This document shows, piece after piece, positions 18,940 through 28,818 of a stretch of 64,000 nucleotides of DNA. The position numbers and the translations under genes were made by a program. The DNA is from Corynebacterium renale. Lineage in GTDB: Bacteria; Actinomycetota; Actinomycetes; Mycobacteriales; Mycobacteriaceae. The stretch spans positions 1,426,001-1,490,000 of the forward strand of contig NZ_PDJF01000001.1 in the NCBI RefSeq assembly GCF_002563965.1, written 5' to 3'. The number at the start of each line of letters is the position of its first letter. Position 1 is the first letter of the stretch. Below the pieces are notes generated by a model that worked only from the letters and a program-made list of their open reading frames with translations, was not told the DNA's origin and did not search any database.

Positions 18940-20370
18940 TTAAGCCTTCGCTGCGTTTGCATCGCGTGCAGCTTTTTCAGCGTCTTCGGCCGCCAGCTCG
19001 TCGAGAAGCGGGGAAGGAGTGTGAGGATGCGGCTTAATGAGGTCAATGACGAAACCGACCACAACGCCGATGACAGTCGGCAGTACCCAGCCGAGCGAAA
19101 GATCGGCCATCGGTGCCCACTCGGTCAGAGGGCCGAGCGCGTGTACACCAAGGCTCGTGATGGTCTCAATGGCGGACCAGATGACAGCAACCCAAATACC
19201 GATGCGGTACGTCCAGTAGAACGCAGGCTTTCCGCGGAACAGTGGCTCGATCAAGGTGATCAGGACCAAGGCGATAGCTGGTGGGTAGATGAAGCCAATG
19301 ACAGGTGCGGCAATCGAAAGCACAGTCTCCAGGCCCATGGTTGCCATGGCTGCCGACGCAACCGCAAACACAATCGCCCAGACGCGGTAAGAAATACCTG
19401 GCATGAGGAAGTTGAAGAATTCTGATGTCGCAGCAATCAGACCAACAGCGGTGGTCATGCAGGCCAAAAGAACGATAAGCCCGAAGATGATCTGGCCAGG
19501 AGTACCCATGGTCAGGTGGGCGGCACCCGCCAGCAGACCGGCACCGTCAGAGTACTTCTCTGGGTGTGGAATTGTGTGGCCGATGAAGCCCAGGCCCAAG
19601 TAAATAACCGCCAGGATGACACCGGCGATAACACCGGCCTGGATTGTCCCGGTGACCAGCTGCTTACCCTTGGACACGCCCTTGTAACGCAGCGCGTTAA
19701 TAACGACGATGCCGAACGCTAGGGAAGCGATCGAGTCCATGGTCAGGTAGCCCTCAAGTAGGCCGCCAGCGAAGGGCGCGGACGCATACTTCTCCGCCGC
19801 TGGGGTGTTGTTCGCGCCATCAAAGTTCATGAACGCAAAGAACACCAGGAGGGCCAGAAGAATCAGCAGGAGAGGAGTCAACCATTGACCCAGCCGGTTA
19901 ACGATTTCGGACGGGTTGTACGCAAGCAGCAAAGCGATACCGAAGAACAAGACGTTGAATACGCCACTGGCCGCGACAGAGTCCCAGCCGGTCAACGGGG
20001 AGATGGCCGTCGAGAAGCTCACTGCACCAGTACGGGGCAGTGCGTAGAAAGCACCGATAGACAGGTACGCCAAAATCGGGAAAATTAGGCCGAAGACGTA
20101 GCCACCACGTGCGGCAAGGTCACGCACGTTAGAGCCCGAAATTGCAATCGCAATAATGGCGACGACCGGAAGTACCACTGCGGTACCCAGGAACCCGAGG
20201 ATCGCGGGGGTGAAGTTTTCTCCAGCCTCTACGGCAAGATACGGCGGGAAAATAAGGTTGCCGGCGCCGAAGTACATGGAGAAAAGCATGAAGGCGGTGA
20301 CAACCAGCAGTTTTGCTGACATGCCACCGCCGCGGCGGGATGCCGGGGCAGTGTTATCCGTCGCGCTCAT
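18940..20370 (-). CDS. brnQ: Branched-chain amino acid:cation symporter
   Basis: 476 residues from the ATG at 20370 (MSATDNTAP); an upstream in-frame start at 20400 would add ten residues. About twelve membrane segments; the LIVCS family signature MLFSMYFGAGNLIFPPYLA occurs just after a short cytoplasmic tail, and IPHPEKYSDGAGLL and YPPAIALVLI are typical. It imports isoleucine, leucine and valine with sodium or protons. In C. glutamicum brnQ lies downstream of aecD, and the same order holds here (aecD at 20551-21681, same strand), although the 180-bp gap leaves room for its own promoter. A strong terminator follows. Confidence 0.95.
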   Translation of the reverse strand: MSATDNTAPASRRGGGMSAKLLVVTAFMLFSMYFGAGNLIFPPYLAVEAGENFTPAILGFLGTAVVLPVVAIIAIAISGSNVRDLAARGGYVFGLIFPILAYLSIGAFYALPRTGAVSFSTAISPLTGWDSVAASGVFNVLFFGIALLLAYNPSEIVNRLGQWLTPLLLILLALLVFFAFMNFDGANNTPAAEKYASAPFAGGLLEGYLTMDSIASLAFGIVVINALRYKGVSKGKQLVTGTIQAGVIAGVILAVIYLGLGFIGHTIPHPEKYSDGAGLLAGAAHLTMGTPGQIIFGLIVLLACMTTAVGLIAATSEFFNFLMPGISYRVWAIVFAVASAAMATMGLETVLSIAAPVIGFIYPPAIALVLITLIEPLFRGKPAFYWTYRIGIWVAVIWSAIETITSLGVHALGPLTEWAPMADLSLGWVLPTVIGVVVGFVIDLIKPHPHTPSPLLDELAAEDAEKAARDANAAKA

Positions 20371-20550
20371 TATGAAGCCTGCGCTTTCTATCTGTCCCAC
20401 TCCGTGAGGTGCATTTTCTCAACATATGGAGCGGGAGTACACGTGTCGAGGTGATCCATAGAATTTATGAATACCTGACAGGATAGAACGAACGTGGTGC
20501 GCAACACAACAAGTTACGGTAAAAGCGCAGGTAAAAACACCTGTAAAGGG

Positions 20551-21681
20551 CTAGGAAACAGCTTTATAGGCCTTTTCCATACGCTCCACAACCTCTTCTA
20601 AAATCTCACGAGACGTAGCAAAATTGAGACGCGCATGTCCCGCGCCGCCCGGCCCGAAGAAAGAGCCGTCGTTAAGCGCAGCTTTGCCATGCTTGAGCAA
20701 CAGCCCAGCCGGGTCGGCGGCCAAAGGGGTATCCGTGAAATCAAGCCACAGCAGATAGGTGGCGGCTGGCTTCGTCACCTTGATGCCCGGCAGGCGCTGT
20801 GGAAGTTCTTCGATGAGGTAATCGCGGTTAGCGCGCAGGTAATCGACTTCCTCGTCCAGGAAAGGCACGCCTTCGCGATAGCACGCTGTGGCACCCACGA
20901 TCCCTAGGGTGGACGTACCGTCCTTGGCCACGCCGGTCAGGGTTTTCCACGTGTTCCAGTCTTGCTCGTTGGAGAAAATCATCTGCGCGCACTTCAGGCC
21001 AGCGATGTTCCACGCCTTCGACGTCGCAGTGACGGTTACGCAGACCCGCGCCGCTTTTTCGGAGAGGCCGGCGGCGACAACGTGTTTCCCGTCGTAGACC
21101 AGGGGAGCGTGGATCTCATCCATGAGCAAGCGGGCATCATAGCGGTCCGCCAGGTCCACGAGCTGGTTCAAGAAATCTGCCTCGTAGACATAGCCCATCG
21201 GATTGTTCGGCGCGGAGATAAGGATCGAGCCGGCGCCGTCGGCGAAGGCTTGCTCAATCTCAGCTAAGTCCAAGCCACCTTCGGCGCCCACGTACACGGC
21301 TTCGCGGCCTGCTGTCTTGGGGATTTCAAGAAACGGTGGGTAGGAAGGCACTGGCACGATCACAGCGGAACCTTCGCGCGTGAGGTACTGTGCGGCCAGC
21401 AGCATGCCGCGCACCACGTCAGGGACGTATGTAATCCAGTCCGGATTGGGGCGCCAGCCGTACCGTTCTTCATAAAAGTCCGCCACCGCATCGGGCAGGT
21501 CAGAGGTGGCGGGGGTGTATCCGAAGGACTCCTTTTCTACAGCGTCGCGGATCGCGTCCTTGACGGGTTCGCAGGTGGCGAAATCACTCTCGGCGATCCA
21601 AGCGGGGAGGACGTCGTCAGGGTGGACAGTCCACTTGCGGGTGTTGCGGGCACGTAATTCTTCGCGAGTTGGAAAATGCAT
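20551..21681 (-). CDS. aecD: PLP-dependent C-S lyase / aminotransferase, MalY/PatB type (cystathionine beta-lyase)
   Basis: 376 residues of the class I/II PLP fold. The MalY/PatB subgroup is indicated by RKWTVHPDDVLPAWIAESDF at the start, ISAPNNPMGYVY, LLMDEIHAPLVYDG and the cofactor lysine in TATSKAWNIAGLKCA. In corynebacteria this protein (AecD) cleaves cystathionine and other C-S bonds and confers resistance to aminoethylcysteine. The neighbouring brnQ supports this assignment. The C-terminal FFGPGGAGHARLNFATS is also a MalY marker. It is transcribed toward brnQ. Confidence 0.92.
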   Translation of the reverse strand: MHFPTREELRARNTRKWTVHPDDVLPAWIAESDFATCEPVKDAIRDAVEKESFGYTPATSDLPDAVADFYEERYGWRPNPDWITYVPDVVRGMLLAAQYLTREGSAVIVPVPSYPPFLEIPKTAGREAVYVGAEGGLDLAEIEQAFADGAGSILISAPNNPMGYVYEADFLNQLVDLADRYDARLLMDEIHAPLVYDGKHVVAAGLSEKAARVCVTVTATSKAWNIAGLKCAQMIFSNEQDWNTWKTLTGVAKDGTSTLGIVGATACYREGVPFLDEEVDYLRANRDYLIEELPQRLPGIKVTKPAATYLLWLDFTDTPLAADPAGLLLKHGKAALNDGSFFGPGGAGHARLNFATSREILEEVVERMEKAYKAVS

Positions 21682-21767
21682 ACGTCCACACTACCGCCGG
21701 GAAGTAGACAATGCCGTCTACTTTCTTGCTTATCGACGCCCACGTGCCCCGCACAGGAGCCCGGAGC

Positions 21768-23702
21768 TTAGTCTTCTTCGCCCTCGTCATCGGTGCGTCC
21801 GTCGTGGAAACCGAAGGCCTTCAACCGTGCCTTATCCGCCGCGGAATCGGACGCCGTCAACGCCAACAATTGTGAATAAATACCGCCAGAGGCAGCGAGC
21901 TCCGCTGGGGAACCAACCTCATCCACCCGGCCAGAATCCAGGGTGACGATCCGATCCACGCCGGCGATCGTCGATAAGCGATGCGCGATGATCAGTGTGG
22001 TGCGTCCGCGCATGAGCTCATCGAGGCCCACCTGGACCGCGCGCTCGGACTTGTTATCCAGGGCGGAAGTTGCCTCGTCGAGGACTAGGATCGGTGCGTC
22101 CTTGAGCATGGCGCGTGCCACGGAGATGCGCTGCTTCTGTCCGCCGGATAGGCGCAGGCCACGCTCGCCAATGATCGTGTCGTAGCCGTCGGGGAAGGCC
22201 ATGATGAAATCGTGCGCGTTTGCTCGGCGCGCTACGGCATAAATCTCTTCGTCAGTGGCCGCGGGCTTGCCGTAGGCAATATTTTCGCGGATGGTTCCGG
22301 AGAACAGGTTGGGTTCTTGGAACACTACGCCGACGGAGGCGCGCAGACGTTCGTTCGGGACGTCAGCGGTGTCATGACCGCACACCTCGAGTGCGCCCGC
22401 GGTCGGTTGATAGAGGCCCAACAGGAGATTCACGATCGTGGATTTGCCGCCTCCAGATTCGCCGACGAGCGCTACTTTCTCGCCTTGGCTGGCATGGAAG
22501 CTCACGTCGTGAAGGACAGGCTTGCCAGGTTCATATTCGAAGCTCACGTGATCCAGCACCAGGGTCGGGGTATCGGGTCGTGGGCTCAGCGGTTCGGCGG
22601 TATCGACGTCTAGCTGAGGCAGATCGGAGGCTCGGGTAGCGGCGACGAGTTGCCTATTCGCAGTGGGTTCCGGGGTTTCCGCCATGACTTCGAAGTAGTC
22701 GCGGGAACCTGTGATGGCGCGCTGGGCAGAGTCCACAATCCAGCTCATCATGTGGACCGGCTGGCGAGCCATGTTGACCAACTGCAGGAGCATGACCATG
22801 TCGCCAATCGAGAATTCTCCGTGGAGGGTCTTCCAGAAGAGGAGACCGTAGATGAACAAGAAAATCACGTTCATCGCACCACCGCGGAGGCTGTCCATCA
22901 TGTGCCAGAAGCGGGACTGCGTGCGGGTCAGGCTGATCGTGGAACCATAGTGGTGGGTAAAGTCTTTGAGCTCGCGGGTTTCGCTGACAAAGCTCTTCGC
23001 CACTTTCACCTGACCGACGACTTCGGCAAAGCGGCCCCCGGCGAGGTCAATGTGCTCATTCTTCTTGCGTTCAATCTTCTGCCACTTCGCACTAGTCAGC
23101 GTGGTCAACCACATATACAGCGGGAACAATGCGAAGAGGAGGATCGCCAGCGGCCAATAATAGCCAGCAGTGATGACCAGCACGGCGCCCACGGTGACGA
23201 GCATGGGCATGAAGTTGTTGGCGAAGGATTGGATGAATTGCGTGATCGAGGTAATGGAGCGGTTCAAGCGTGCGATGATCGTCCCGGTGACCTGGTTATC
23301 AAAGTAACGCTGCGGCAATGCCAGGAGTTGAGCGAAGTACCGCGACGCCAGAATCTGTTGCATGCGGGCTGCCATGACATCACCGATGTACCCGCCCACG
23401 TTCGTCATGAGAGTTCGGGCGAGGTCGGCGGCAAACATGCCAAGTGCTAACCACACAATTGTCTGAGCGACGTCGCGAGCTGTCAGTTCTCCGGAGACTA
23501 CCGCGACGATCGTGTCGGTGGCTTCGCGGAGAATAAACGGGCTGACCAACGCAAGAAGCGCTGTAATAATAGAGGTCACAGCAACACCGACGTAGTACGG
23601 CCAGAGTGCTGAGGTGGAACGGACAATACGGGTTAAAGAATTCACACGGGTCCTAGCGAGTACTTGAGTGGATATGTCACCAAAAGTTACGGGATTAGCC
23701 AT
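21768..23702 (-). CDS. ABC exporter half-transporter (fused membrane and ATPase domains)
   Basis: 644 residues. Residues ~30-340 form a type-IV ABC exporter membrane domain with six helices; residues ~385-615 are the nucleotide-binding domain with Walker A GESGGGKST, signature LSGGQKQR, Walker B ILVLDEATS and H-loop AHRLS. Such proteins homodimerise or pair with another half. No partner gene is adjacent, so a homodimer is likely. The substrate is unknown; multidrug or lipid export are typical. The C-terminus has an acidic tail (DDEGEED). The linker of about 30 residues before the ATPase is unusually Pro/Asp-rich. Confidence 0.9.
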   Translation of the reverse strand: MANPVTFGDISTQVLARTRVNSLTRIVRSTSALWPYYVGVAVTSIITALLALVSPFILREATDTIVAVVSGELTARDVAQTIVWLALGMFAADLARTLMTNVGGYIGDVMAARMQQILASRYFAQLLALPQRYFDNQVTGTIIARLNRSITSITQFIQSFANNFMPMLVTVGAVLVITAGYYWPLAILLFALFPLYMWLTTLTSAKWQKIERKKNEHIDLAGGRFAEVVGQVKVAKSFVSETRELKDFTHHYGSTISLTRTQSRFWHMMDSLRGGAMNVIFLFIYGLLFWKTLHGEFSIGDMVMLLQLVNMARQPVHMMSWIVDSAQRAITGSRDYFEVMAETPEPTANRQLVAATRASDLPQLDVDTAEPLSPRPDTPTLVLDHVSFEYEPGKPVLHDVSFHASQGEKVALVGESGGGKSTIVNLLLGLYQPTAGALEVCGHDTADVPNERLRASVGVVFQEPNLFSGTIRENIAYGKPAATDEEIYAVARRANAHDFIMAFPDGYDTIIGERGLRLSGGQKQRISVARAMLKDAPILVLDEATSALDNKSERAVQVGLDELMRGRTTLIIAHRLSTIAGVDRIVTLDSGRVDEVGSPAELAASGGIYSQLLALTASDSAADKARLKAFGFHDGRTDDEGEED

Positions 23703-23801
23703 TATGCCACCGGGCGCATACTTCGGGGAATTGGAACCTACACGCTAGAATGCCTAATGCAGTAAGGAAGAAACGTCCAGCAGAGATAAGGGAGAATCCT
23801 G

Positions 23802-24350
23802 GTGACCACCACGCATACAACTCGACGGTTCGGTGCAGCAGGCTGTCTTGCGGCAACCCTCAGCCTGGTGGCCCTCGCTGGCTGTTCCTCCGAGGACGCC
23901 CGCACCACTCCGGGCACCCCGACGCAATCACTAGAGGTGACAACCTCTGCCGCGCCCGCATTTGAAGAGAAGGACGTCCCCGTCAAGAAGGCGGAGGTTC
24001 TTACTGAACCCGTCAAAGACGAAGGCCTGAACGTGACCTGGGAACTTCAGGGCACGGTCGGTGGCAATGCCGGGGGCTCTGTGCTTACTCTTCTGGTGAC
24101 GAATAACAACGAGGCACCGCTACCCCCAGAAGCCATCGGTGACCCTGTCCTCAAGCTTTCCGACGGCACCGTCGTCGAGCGCCTTGACGCAGAAGCAGCC
24201 GGAGTTGCAGGCCAAGACGGCCTTGACCTTCCGCTGGGCGCCGGAGCGTCGACCAACCTGCGCTACCCCTTCAACGTGGCCCCCGGCAACCTGTGGAACG
24301 CCAGCCTAGAGATTGGCAACGTGCTCTTCGAAGGCAACCTGAACCGCTAA
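23802..24350 (+). CDS. Secreted lipoprotein of unknown function
   Basis: 182 residues with a GTG start (23802). The signal sequence contains a twin-arginine-like TRRFG and a hydrophobic core ending in the lipobox VALAGC (Cys28), so it should be a membrane-anchored lipoprotein. After a Ser/Thr/Pro-rich linker comes a domain (~65-182) beginning LNVTWELQGTVGG, with SVLTLLVTNNNEAPLPPEAIGDP, which looks like an immunoglobulin-type beta sandwich similar to DUF4352-like lipoproteins. I do not recognise a function. It lies 35 bp before idi and may share its transcript. Confidence 0.8.
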   Translation: MTTTHTTRRFGAAGCLAATLSLVALAGCSSEDARTTPGTPTQSLEVTTSAAPAFEEKDVPVKKAEVLTEPVKDEGLNVTWELQGTVGGNAGGSVLTLLVTNNNEAPLPPEAIGDPVLKLSDGTVVERLDAEAAGVAGQDGLDLPLGAGASTNLRYPFNVAPGNLWNASLEIGNVLFEGNLNR

Positions 24351-24385
24351 ACACCCCTGCGCCCGTAGCCAGGTAGGGTGAACGC

Positions 24386-24961
24386 ATGACTCACGCGCCT
24401 TCCGCTGCTACCGAAGAGATGGTTGTTCTTGCCGACGAAAACGGCAACCCTTGTGGCACAGCCCCCAAAGCAACCATCCATACCGCTGATACCCCACTCC
24501 ACTTCGCGTTTTCTGCGTACCTTCTCGAGGAGGGCACCGGGCGCTTGCTGATGAGCCGGCGCGCCCTATCAAAGAAAACATGGCCTGGCGTGTGGACGAA
24601 CAGCTTCTGCGGACATCCCGGGCAAGGCGAAACACCGGAGGCAGCCGTCGTGAGGCGCGCCCACGAAGAGTTGGGTATCGATCCCTCCGACCTGGGGCCG
24701 GTCGTAAGCGTGTTGCCAGACTTTCAGTACCGCGCCGTGGATTCTTCCGGAATCGTCGAATATGAAATCTGCCCCGTTTTCACCGTCACAATCGCGCAGG
24801 GCGCGCAGTTTACACCAGTACCGGATGAGATTGACAGCTTCGTGTGGGCTGATCCGAAGGATGTCATTGCGGCTGTCGACGCCACCGGTTTCGCGTTCTC
24901 CCCGTGGCTGGTCGAAGAACTCGACCACCCCGAACTGCGTCGGGCACTGGCTGCGAGCTAA
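24386..24961 (+). CDS. idi: Isopentenyl-diphosphate delta-isomerase, type I
   Basis: 191 residues of the Nudix-fold type I isomerase, which interconverts IPP and DMAPP. The catalytic cysteine and metal-binding histidine are in NSFCGHPGQGE, the Nudix-like helix is RRAHEELGI, and the catalytic glutamate is in EYEICPVF. AFSAYLLEEGTGRLLMSRRA is the usual lead-in. DMAPP/IPP feed carotenoid, menaquinone and decaprenyl phosphate synthesis; the uppS gene at 42 kb uses these precursors. A TAGGGT hexamer 6 nt before the ATG could be a -10 of a leaderless transcript. It overlaps the esterase tail-to-tail by 4 bp. Confidence 0.95.
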   Translation: MTHAPSAATEEMVVLADENGNPCGTAPKATIHTADTPLHFAFSAYLLEEGTGRLLMSRRALSKKTWPGVWTNSFCGHPGQGETPEAAVVRRAHEELGIDPSDLGPVVSVLPDFQYRAVDSSGIVEYEICPVFTVTIAQGAQFTPVPDEIDSFVWADPKDVIAAVDATGFAFSPWLVEELDHPELRRALAAS

Positions 24962-26322
24962 CGCGGCGAAATTGGGCCCAACTTTGCGCCCAAGAACTGT
25001 GGGGTAGTAAAGCTCACGCGAGCTGTCTTGAGCGGATCGTCTGCAAGTGATTCGTCAAGAAAAATGCTCCGCGCATGGCCCGCGTTCGGACCAGCAATGG
25101 GGATGATGCGGCCCACACGCGACGTGCCCTTTCGGTACGCCGGCCACGGCAGCTCCTCACCCGCAGCAAAAGTGGCTACTGCCTGGAACAATGCGCTGGC
25201 TTTTTCCGGGGTCCCTTCGCTAGGGAAGAGGTGGGGAAGCTCCGCACTGTGCACAGCCGGGTGTTTCCGGCTCCCCGCCAATTCTGCATACCAACGTGGA
25301 CTATGTGTTTCTTCTAAAGCCATCGACGCCCACCGGCGAATCAGGGAATCCCCCATGAGGCGTGCAAAGCGGTGGTCCTGGTCCTTCGGGTCAAGAGCAT
25401 CGATGAAGGATTGCACGGGAACCCGGAGACCCACTTTCTTGCGCAGGAAGCGCATAATCAGGCCACGGAACATGGAATTTTCCACGCGATCGATAGCCGG
25501 AACACCCGTGTACAACTCGTGACTCGTGGCCGTGATGAACATAGGAACCTTGGCTAGTTCCTTAGGATCGAAGATCGCAGGGCCAAGTGCGATATCGGTG
25601 AAATACGCCTTGGTAAAGCGCTGGAAACCGCGACGTGCTTTCTTGGGATTCTTCGCCAGTAACGCGGTCAGGTGGCGCCTGGTCACCGGCGTATCCAGAA
25701 GTTGGCGCAGGAGGGCCTTCCGCTTCGAAAAATTCTCCCGGGGGAACGCGGGGGAGAGGGCCACGAGGCGTCGAAAAGCGCCCTTGTAGTGGTCCTTCCT
25801 TGCTAGCCACAACGCCATCGCGGCACCTGCCGAATGCCCCACGAGCGTAATGTTCGTTGGATCGCCGCCGAAAGACTCAATAGTTTTCTGAATCCACTCG
25901 AGCGCCACCGCGCAATCGTCGATGCCCCGGTAATGATCGGGCTCGTCATCATGGAAAGGAACAAAACCTTCCATACCCAGCCGGTATCCGAGAGTGACCA
26001 CAACGTAACCTGCCTGTGCCCACACCTCCGGGGAAATCCGGGGATCGGCATGGGTTCCCTCAATGTAGGAACCGCCATGGATATAGGCCAGCACTGGATG
26101 GTCTGCACCCGCTTTTGCGCCAGCGGGAGTAGAAATTGTTACCGCCAAGGTAACCTCCGGGCGTGGCTCCGTGGCTACAATATCACCGACCGGCAGGGCC
26201 AGGGTGGCATTTGCAAAAGGCCCATCAACGTGGGCAAAGGGGATCGAATGGTACACATCAGCGCTGCCGGTAGCGGTCCCTGTAATCGTTGCGTCTTGGA
26301 AACGGGCCTGCACGGTTGTCAT
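24958..26322 (-). CDS. Type-B carboxylesterase / alpha-beta hydrolase
   Basis: 454 residues from the ATG at 26322 (MTTVQARFQDATITG); the longer reading frame upstream overlaps the divergent peptidase start and has no family resemblance. The oxyanion-hole motif YIHGGSYIEG, the GYRLG region, and the nucleophile elbow GHSAG are clear type-B carboxylesterase features. The second elbow sequence FGGDPTNITLVGHSAGA is diagnostic. Substrates are probably small esters; no signal peptide is seen, so it is cytoplasmic. It diverges from the M3 peptidase with 82 bp between starts. Confidence 0.88.
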   Translation of the reverse strand: MTTVQARFQDATITGTATGSADVYHSIPFAHVDGPFANATLALPVGDIVATEPRPEVTLAVTISTPAGAKAGADHPVLAYIHGGSYIEGTHADPRISPEVWAQAGYVVVTLGYRLGMEGFVPFHDDEPDHYRGIDDCAVALEWIQKTIESFGGDPTNITLVGHSAGAAMALWLARKDHYKGAFRRLVALSPAFPRENFSKRKALLRQLLDTPVTRRHLTALLAKNPKKARRGFQRFTKAYFTDIALGPAIFDPKELAKVPMFITATSHELYTGVPAIDRVENSMFRGLIMRFLRKKVGLRVPVQSFIDALDPKDQDHRFARLMGDSLIRRWASMALEETHSPRWYAELAGSRKHPAVHSAELPHLFPSEGTPEKASALFQAVATFAAGEELPWPAYRKGTSRVGRIIPIAGPNAGHARSIFLDESLADDPLKTARVSFTTPQFLGAKLGPISPR

Positions 26323-26404
26323 GGGCACTAACTCTAGCAACCGGACGATGTTCGAACGGGTGGGGTGCACGGTGTCCGGGGTGACGGCTAGGCTCGTCAG
26401 CATT

Positions 26405-28522
26405 ATGGAGAACGTAGACGACACCCGCGACCTTAGCGCCTTGCTCGACCCATCCGAGCTGCCTTACCAACTACCCGACTTCGCCCGCGTACGCACCGAA
26501 GATTTCCTTCCGGCTTTCCACCAGGCTTTAGCCACCTACCGAGAAGAAATCGACGCCATTGCGCGTAACCCGGAACCGGCCACTTGGTCCAACACTATGG
26601 AAGCCCTCGAGGGTGCCGGGCAAGAGCTCAACCGCGTAGCCACCATCTTTTTCAACCTCCAAGGCACCGATTCCACCCCGGAACTCAACGAAATCGCAGC
26701 TCAAGTAGTACCGGAAATGTCCGCAGCTTCCGACGCCGTGTACCACAACCCGGCACTGTGGGACCGAATTAAAGGACTCCAGGTGCCGGACTCCCTTGGC
26801 GAGGACTACCCAGAAGCCGTGCGCCTCCTCGATCAGACAAAGCGCAACTTTGTACGCCACGGTGCAGAGCTAAACCCTGAGGAAAAGGAAGAGCTCAGCG
26901 CCCTTAACCAGCGTCTGGCTTCCCTCTCCGAGCAGTTCGGCCGGAAACTTCTGGCGGACACTCAAGAGCTCGCGGTCCTTTTCGACACTGCCGAGGAACT
27001 TGAAGGTCTACCGGCTTCCCGGATTGAGGCAGCCCGGAAGGCGGCCAAAGACGCAGGTAAAGAAGGCTACCTCGTGGCTCTCGAATTGCCTTCTGTCCAG
27101 TCCGCACAGACGCGCCTCACCCGCCCAGAATCCCGCGCCCGGCTATACAATGCCGCAGCGCAGCGCGGTGAAGGGGAGAACGCTGAAACGCTCCTTGAGC
27201 TAGTGCAGTTGCGGGCGCGCCGGGCGCAACTGGTGAGCTACGACACGCATGCCGATTATGTCATTTCTGAGGAAACGGCGGGCTCAGCCGCGGCTGCGCG
27301 TTCCCTGCTGGAGGACCTCACTCCGGCGGCCGTGACCAATGCTGCCGGCGAGCACAAACTCTTGGCAGAAGCAGCCACCGCGGCAGGAGAGGACTTTACC
27401 GCTGCGGACTGGCCTTACTGGCAGGCTAAGGTCCGCGAGCGTGACCTGGCGCTGGATCAGGAAGAAGTTGCCCAATATTTCCCGTTGAATCAAGTGCTCG
27501 AGGACGGCGTCTTCTACGCTGCCCACCGCCTCTACGGCATCACCGTGGACAAGCGTGAAGACCTGCACGGCTACCACCCAGAAGTCGAAGTATGGGAAGT
27601 CAAGGATGCTGATGGCAGCGGAATTGGTCTGCTGCTGACTGACTACTTTGGTAGGCCCTCGAAACGCGGTGGTGCGTGGATGAGCTCCTTTGTCGACCAA
27701 TCCCGTTTCCTGGACACCAAGCCCGTGGTAGTCAATGTCATGGGGATGAGTAAACCAGCCGATGGCACTCAGCCGCTTCTCACCATCGACGAAGTCACCA
27801 CCGTTTTCCACGAGTTCGGCCACGCGCTCCACGGACTCCTTTCCGACGTCCGATACCCCACGATGAGCGGCACGAACGTGCCACGTGACTGGGTTGAATT
27901 CCCCTCCCAAATCAATGAAAACTGGGCTTTCGACCCCGCAATCGTGGCGAAGTATGCCCGCCACGTCGACACTGGGGAAGTGCTCCCCGACGCCACGCTC
28001 TCTGCCCTGCGCCAAGCACAGCAAGATGGTCAAGGCTTTGCGACGACCGAATATCTCGAAGCCTCTCTTATCGACCTAGCCTGGCATAGCCTGAGCCCAT
28101 CCCAGGTGGAAGAAATCCTTGCTGACGCACAGGAACGTGGTGCGGATCGCGTAGTAGCGGACTTTGAGGCCCAAATCCTCGGTGAAGCGGGGGTGGACGA
28201 AACCACCCAAGCCGCAATCGCGCCACGATACCGTTCCCAATACTTCAACCACATCTTCGCTGGTGGGTATTCGGCCGGGTACTACTCCTACCTGTGGGCG
28301 GAAGCCTTAGACGCGGATGGTTTCGACGGATTTACTGAACACGGTGCAGCTGGTCCCAGCGAAAGTGATGAGAAAGCCCGCGCTGCTGGTCAGAGGTTCC
28401 GTGACCTTGTCCTCTCCCGTGGCGCATCCCGCGACTATCAAGAGGCATTCCGTGCATTCCGCGGCCGCGACAAGGAAGTAGGGCCACTTTTGCGCCGTCG
28501 CGGACTCGCCGGAGCACTGTAG
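26405..28522 (+). CDS. dcp: M3-family peptidyl-dipeptidase / oligopeptidase
   Basis: 705 residues from the ATG at 26405 (MENVDDTRD). A reading frame that begins earlier only shadows the esterase's 5' end. The zinc site HEFGHALHG (HExxH) lies at about residue 465, and the C-terminal IFAGGYSAGYYSYLWAE is typical of Dcp/OpdA. M3 peptidases degrade cytosolic peptides of roughly 5-20 residues; Dcp releases C-terminal dipeptides. The all-helical N-terminal half (PYQLPDFARVRTEDFLPAF) fits the family. It is followed at 11 bp by a small membrane protein. Confidence 0.93.
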   Translation: MENVDDTRDLSALLDPSELPYQLPDFARVRTEDFLPAFHQALATYREEIDAIARNPEPATWSNTMEALEGAGQELNRVATIFFNLQGTDSTPELNEIAAQVVPEMSAASDAVYHNPALWDRIKGLQVPDSLGEDYPEAVRLLDQTKRNFVRHGAELNPEEKEELSALNQRLASLSEQFGRKLLADTQELAVLFDTAEELEGLPASRIEAARKAAKDAGKEGYLVALELPSVQSAQTRLTRPESRARLYNAAAQRGEGENAETLLELVQLRARRAQLVSYDTHADYVISEETAGSAAAARSLLEDLTPAAVTNAAGEHKLLAEAATAAGEDFTAADWPYWQAKVRERDLALDQEEVAQYFPLNQVLEDGVFYAAHRLYGITVDKREDLHGYHPEVEVWEVKDADGSGIGLLLTDYFGRPSKRGGAWMSSFVDQSRFLDTKPVVVNVMGMSKPADGTQPLLTIDEVTTVFHEFGHALHGLLSDVRYPTMSGTNVPRDWVEFPSQINENWAFDPAIVAKYARHVDTGEVLPDATLSALRQAQQDGQGFATTEYLEASLIDLAWHSLSPSQVEEILADAQERGADRVVADFEAQILGEAGVDETTQAAIAPRYRSQYFNHIFAGGYSAGYYSYLWAEALDADGFDGFTEHGAAGPSESDEKARAAGQRFRDLVLSRGASRDYQEAFRAFRGRDKEVGPLLRRRGLAGAL

Positions 28523-28532
28523 GTTAATCAAC

Positions 28533-28805
28533 ATGTCATCCTGGTACGACGCCTTCGCGCAGTGGCTGATTTCTGCGCCGATGCTGGTGCAGGTTCTGGT
28601 TGTGCTGGCCATTGCTATTCCTATCTGTGGAGTATGCGGTGTGATCGTGGTCCGAGTCACCGATTTCCTCGCAGTGGGCTTCCGCGCCAGGAATAGGAGC
28701 AGGAACGCCGCGGTGTCGATGCGACGGGTCAGCCGTCCGACCGAGGGTGCAGTCATCGTCGAGGAGGAAGAGCCCCGGTCATACAAAGATTCGGAAGTGG
28801 GCTAG
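28533..28805 (+). CDS. Small membrane protein of unknown function
   Basis: 90 residues with one long hydrophobic stretch (about 17-50, possibly two short helices: LVQVLVVLAIAIPICGVCGVIV-type) followed by a basic RARNRSRN segment and an acidic tail. I recognise no family beyond similar small corynebacterial proteins. It sits 11 bp after the peptidase gene, 14 bp before another small membrane-protein gene, and is probably co-transcribed with both. Confidence 0.65.
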   Translation: MSSWYDAFAQWLISAPMLVQVLVVLAIAIPICGVCGVIVVRVTDFLAVGFRARNRSRNAAVSMRRVSRPTEGAVIVEEEEPRSYKDSEVG

Positions 28806-28818
28806 GCTAGGAACCCTT

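Noticed and set aside
26171..26404. Upstream extension of the M3 peptidase reading frame
   Set aside because: It overlaps the divergent esterase and lacks resemblance to M3 N-termini; the ATG at 26405 gives the expected start.
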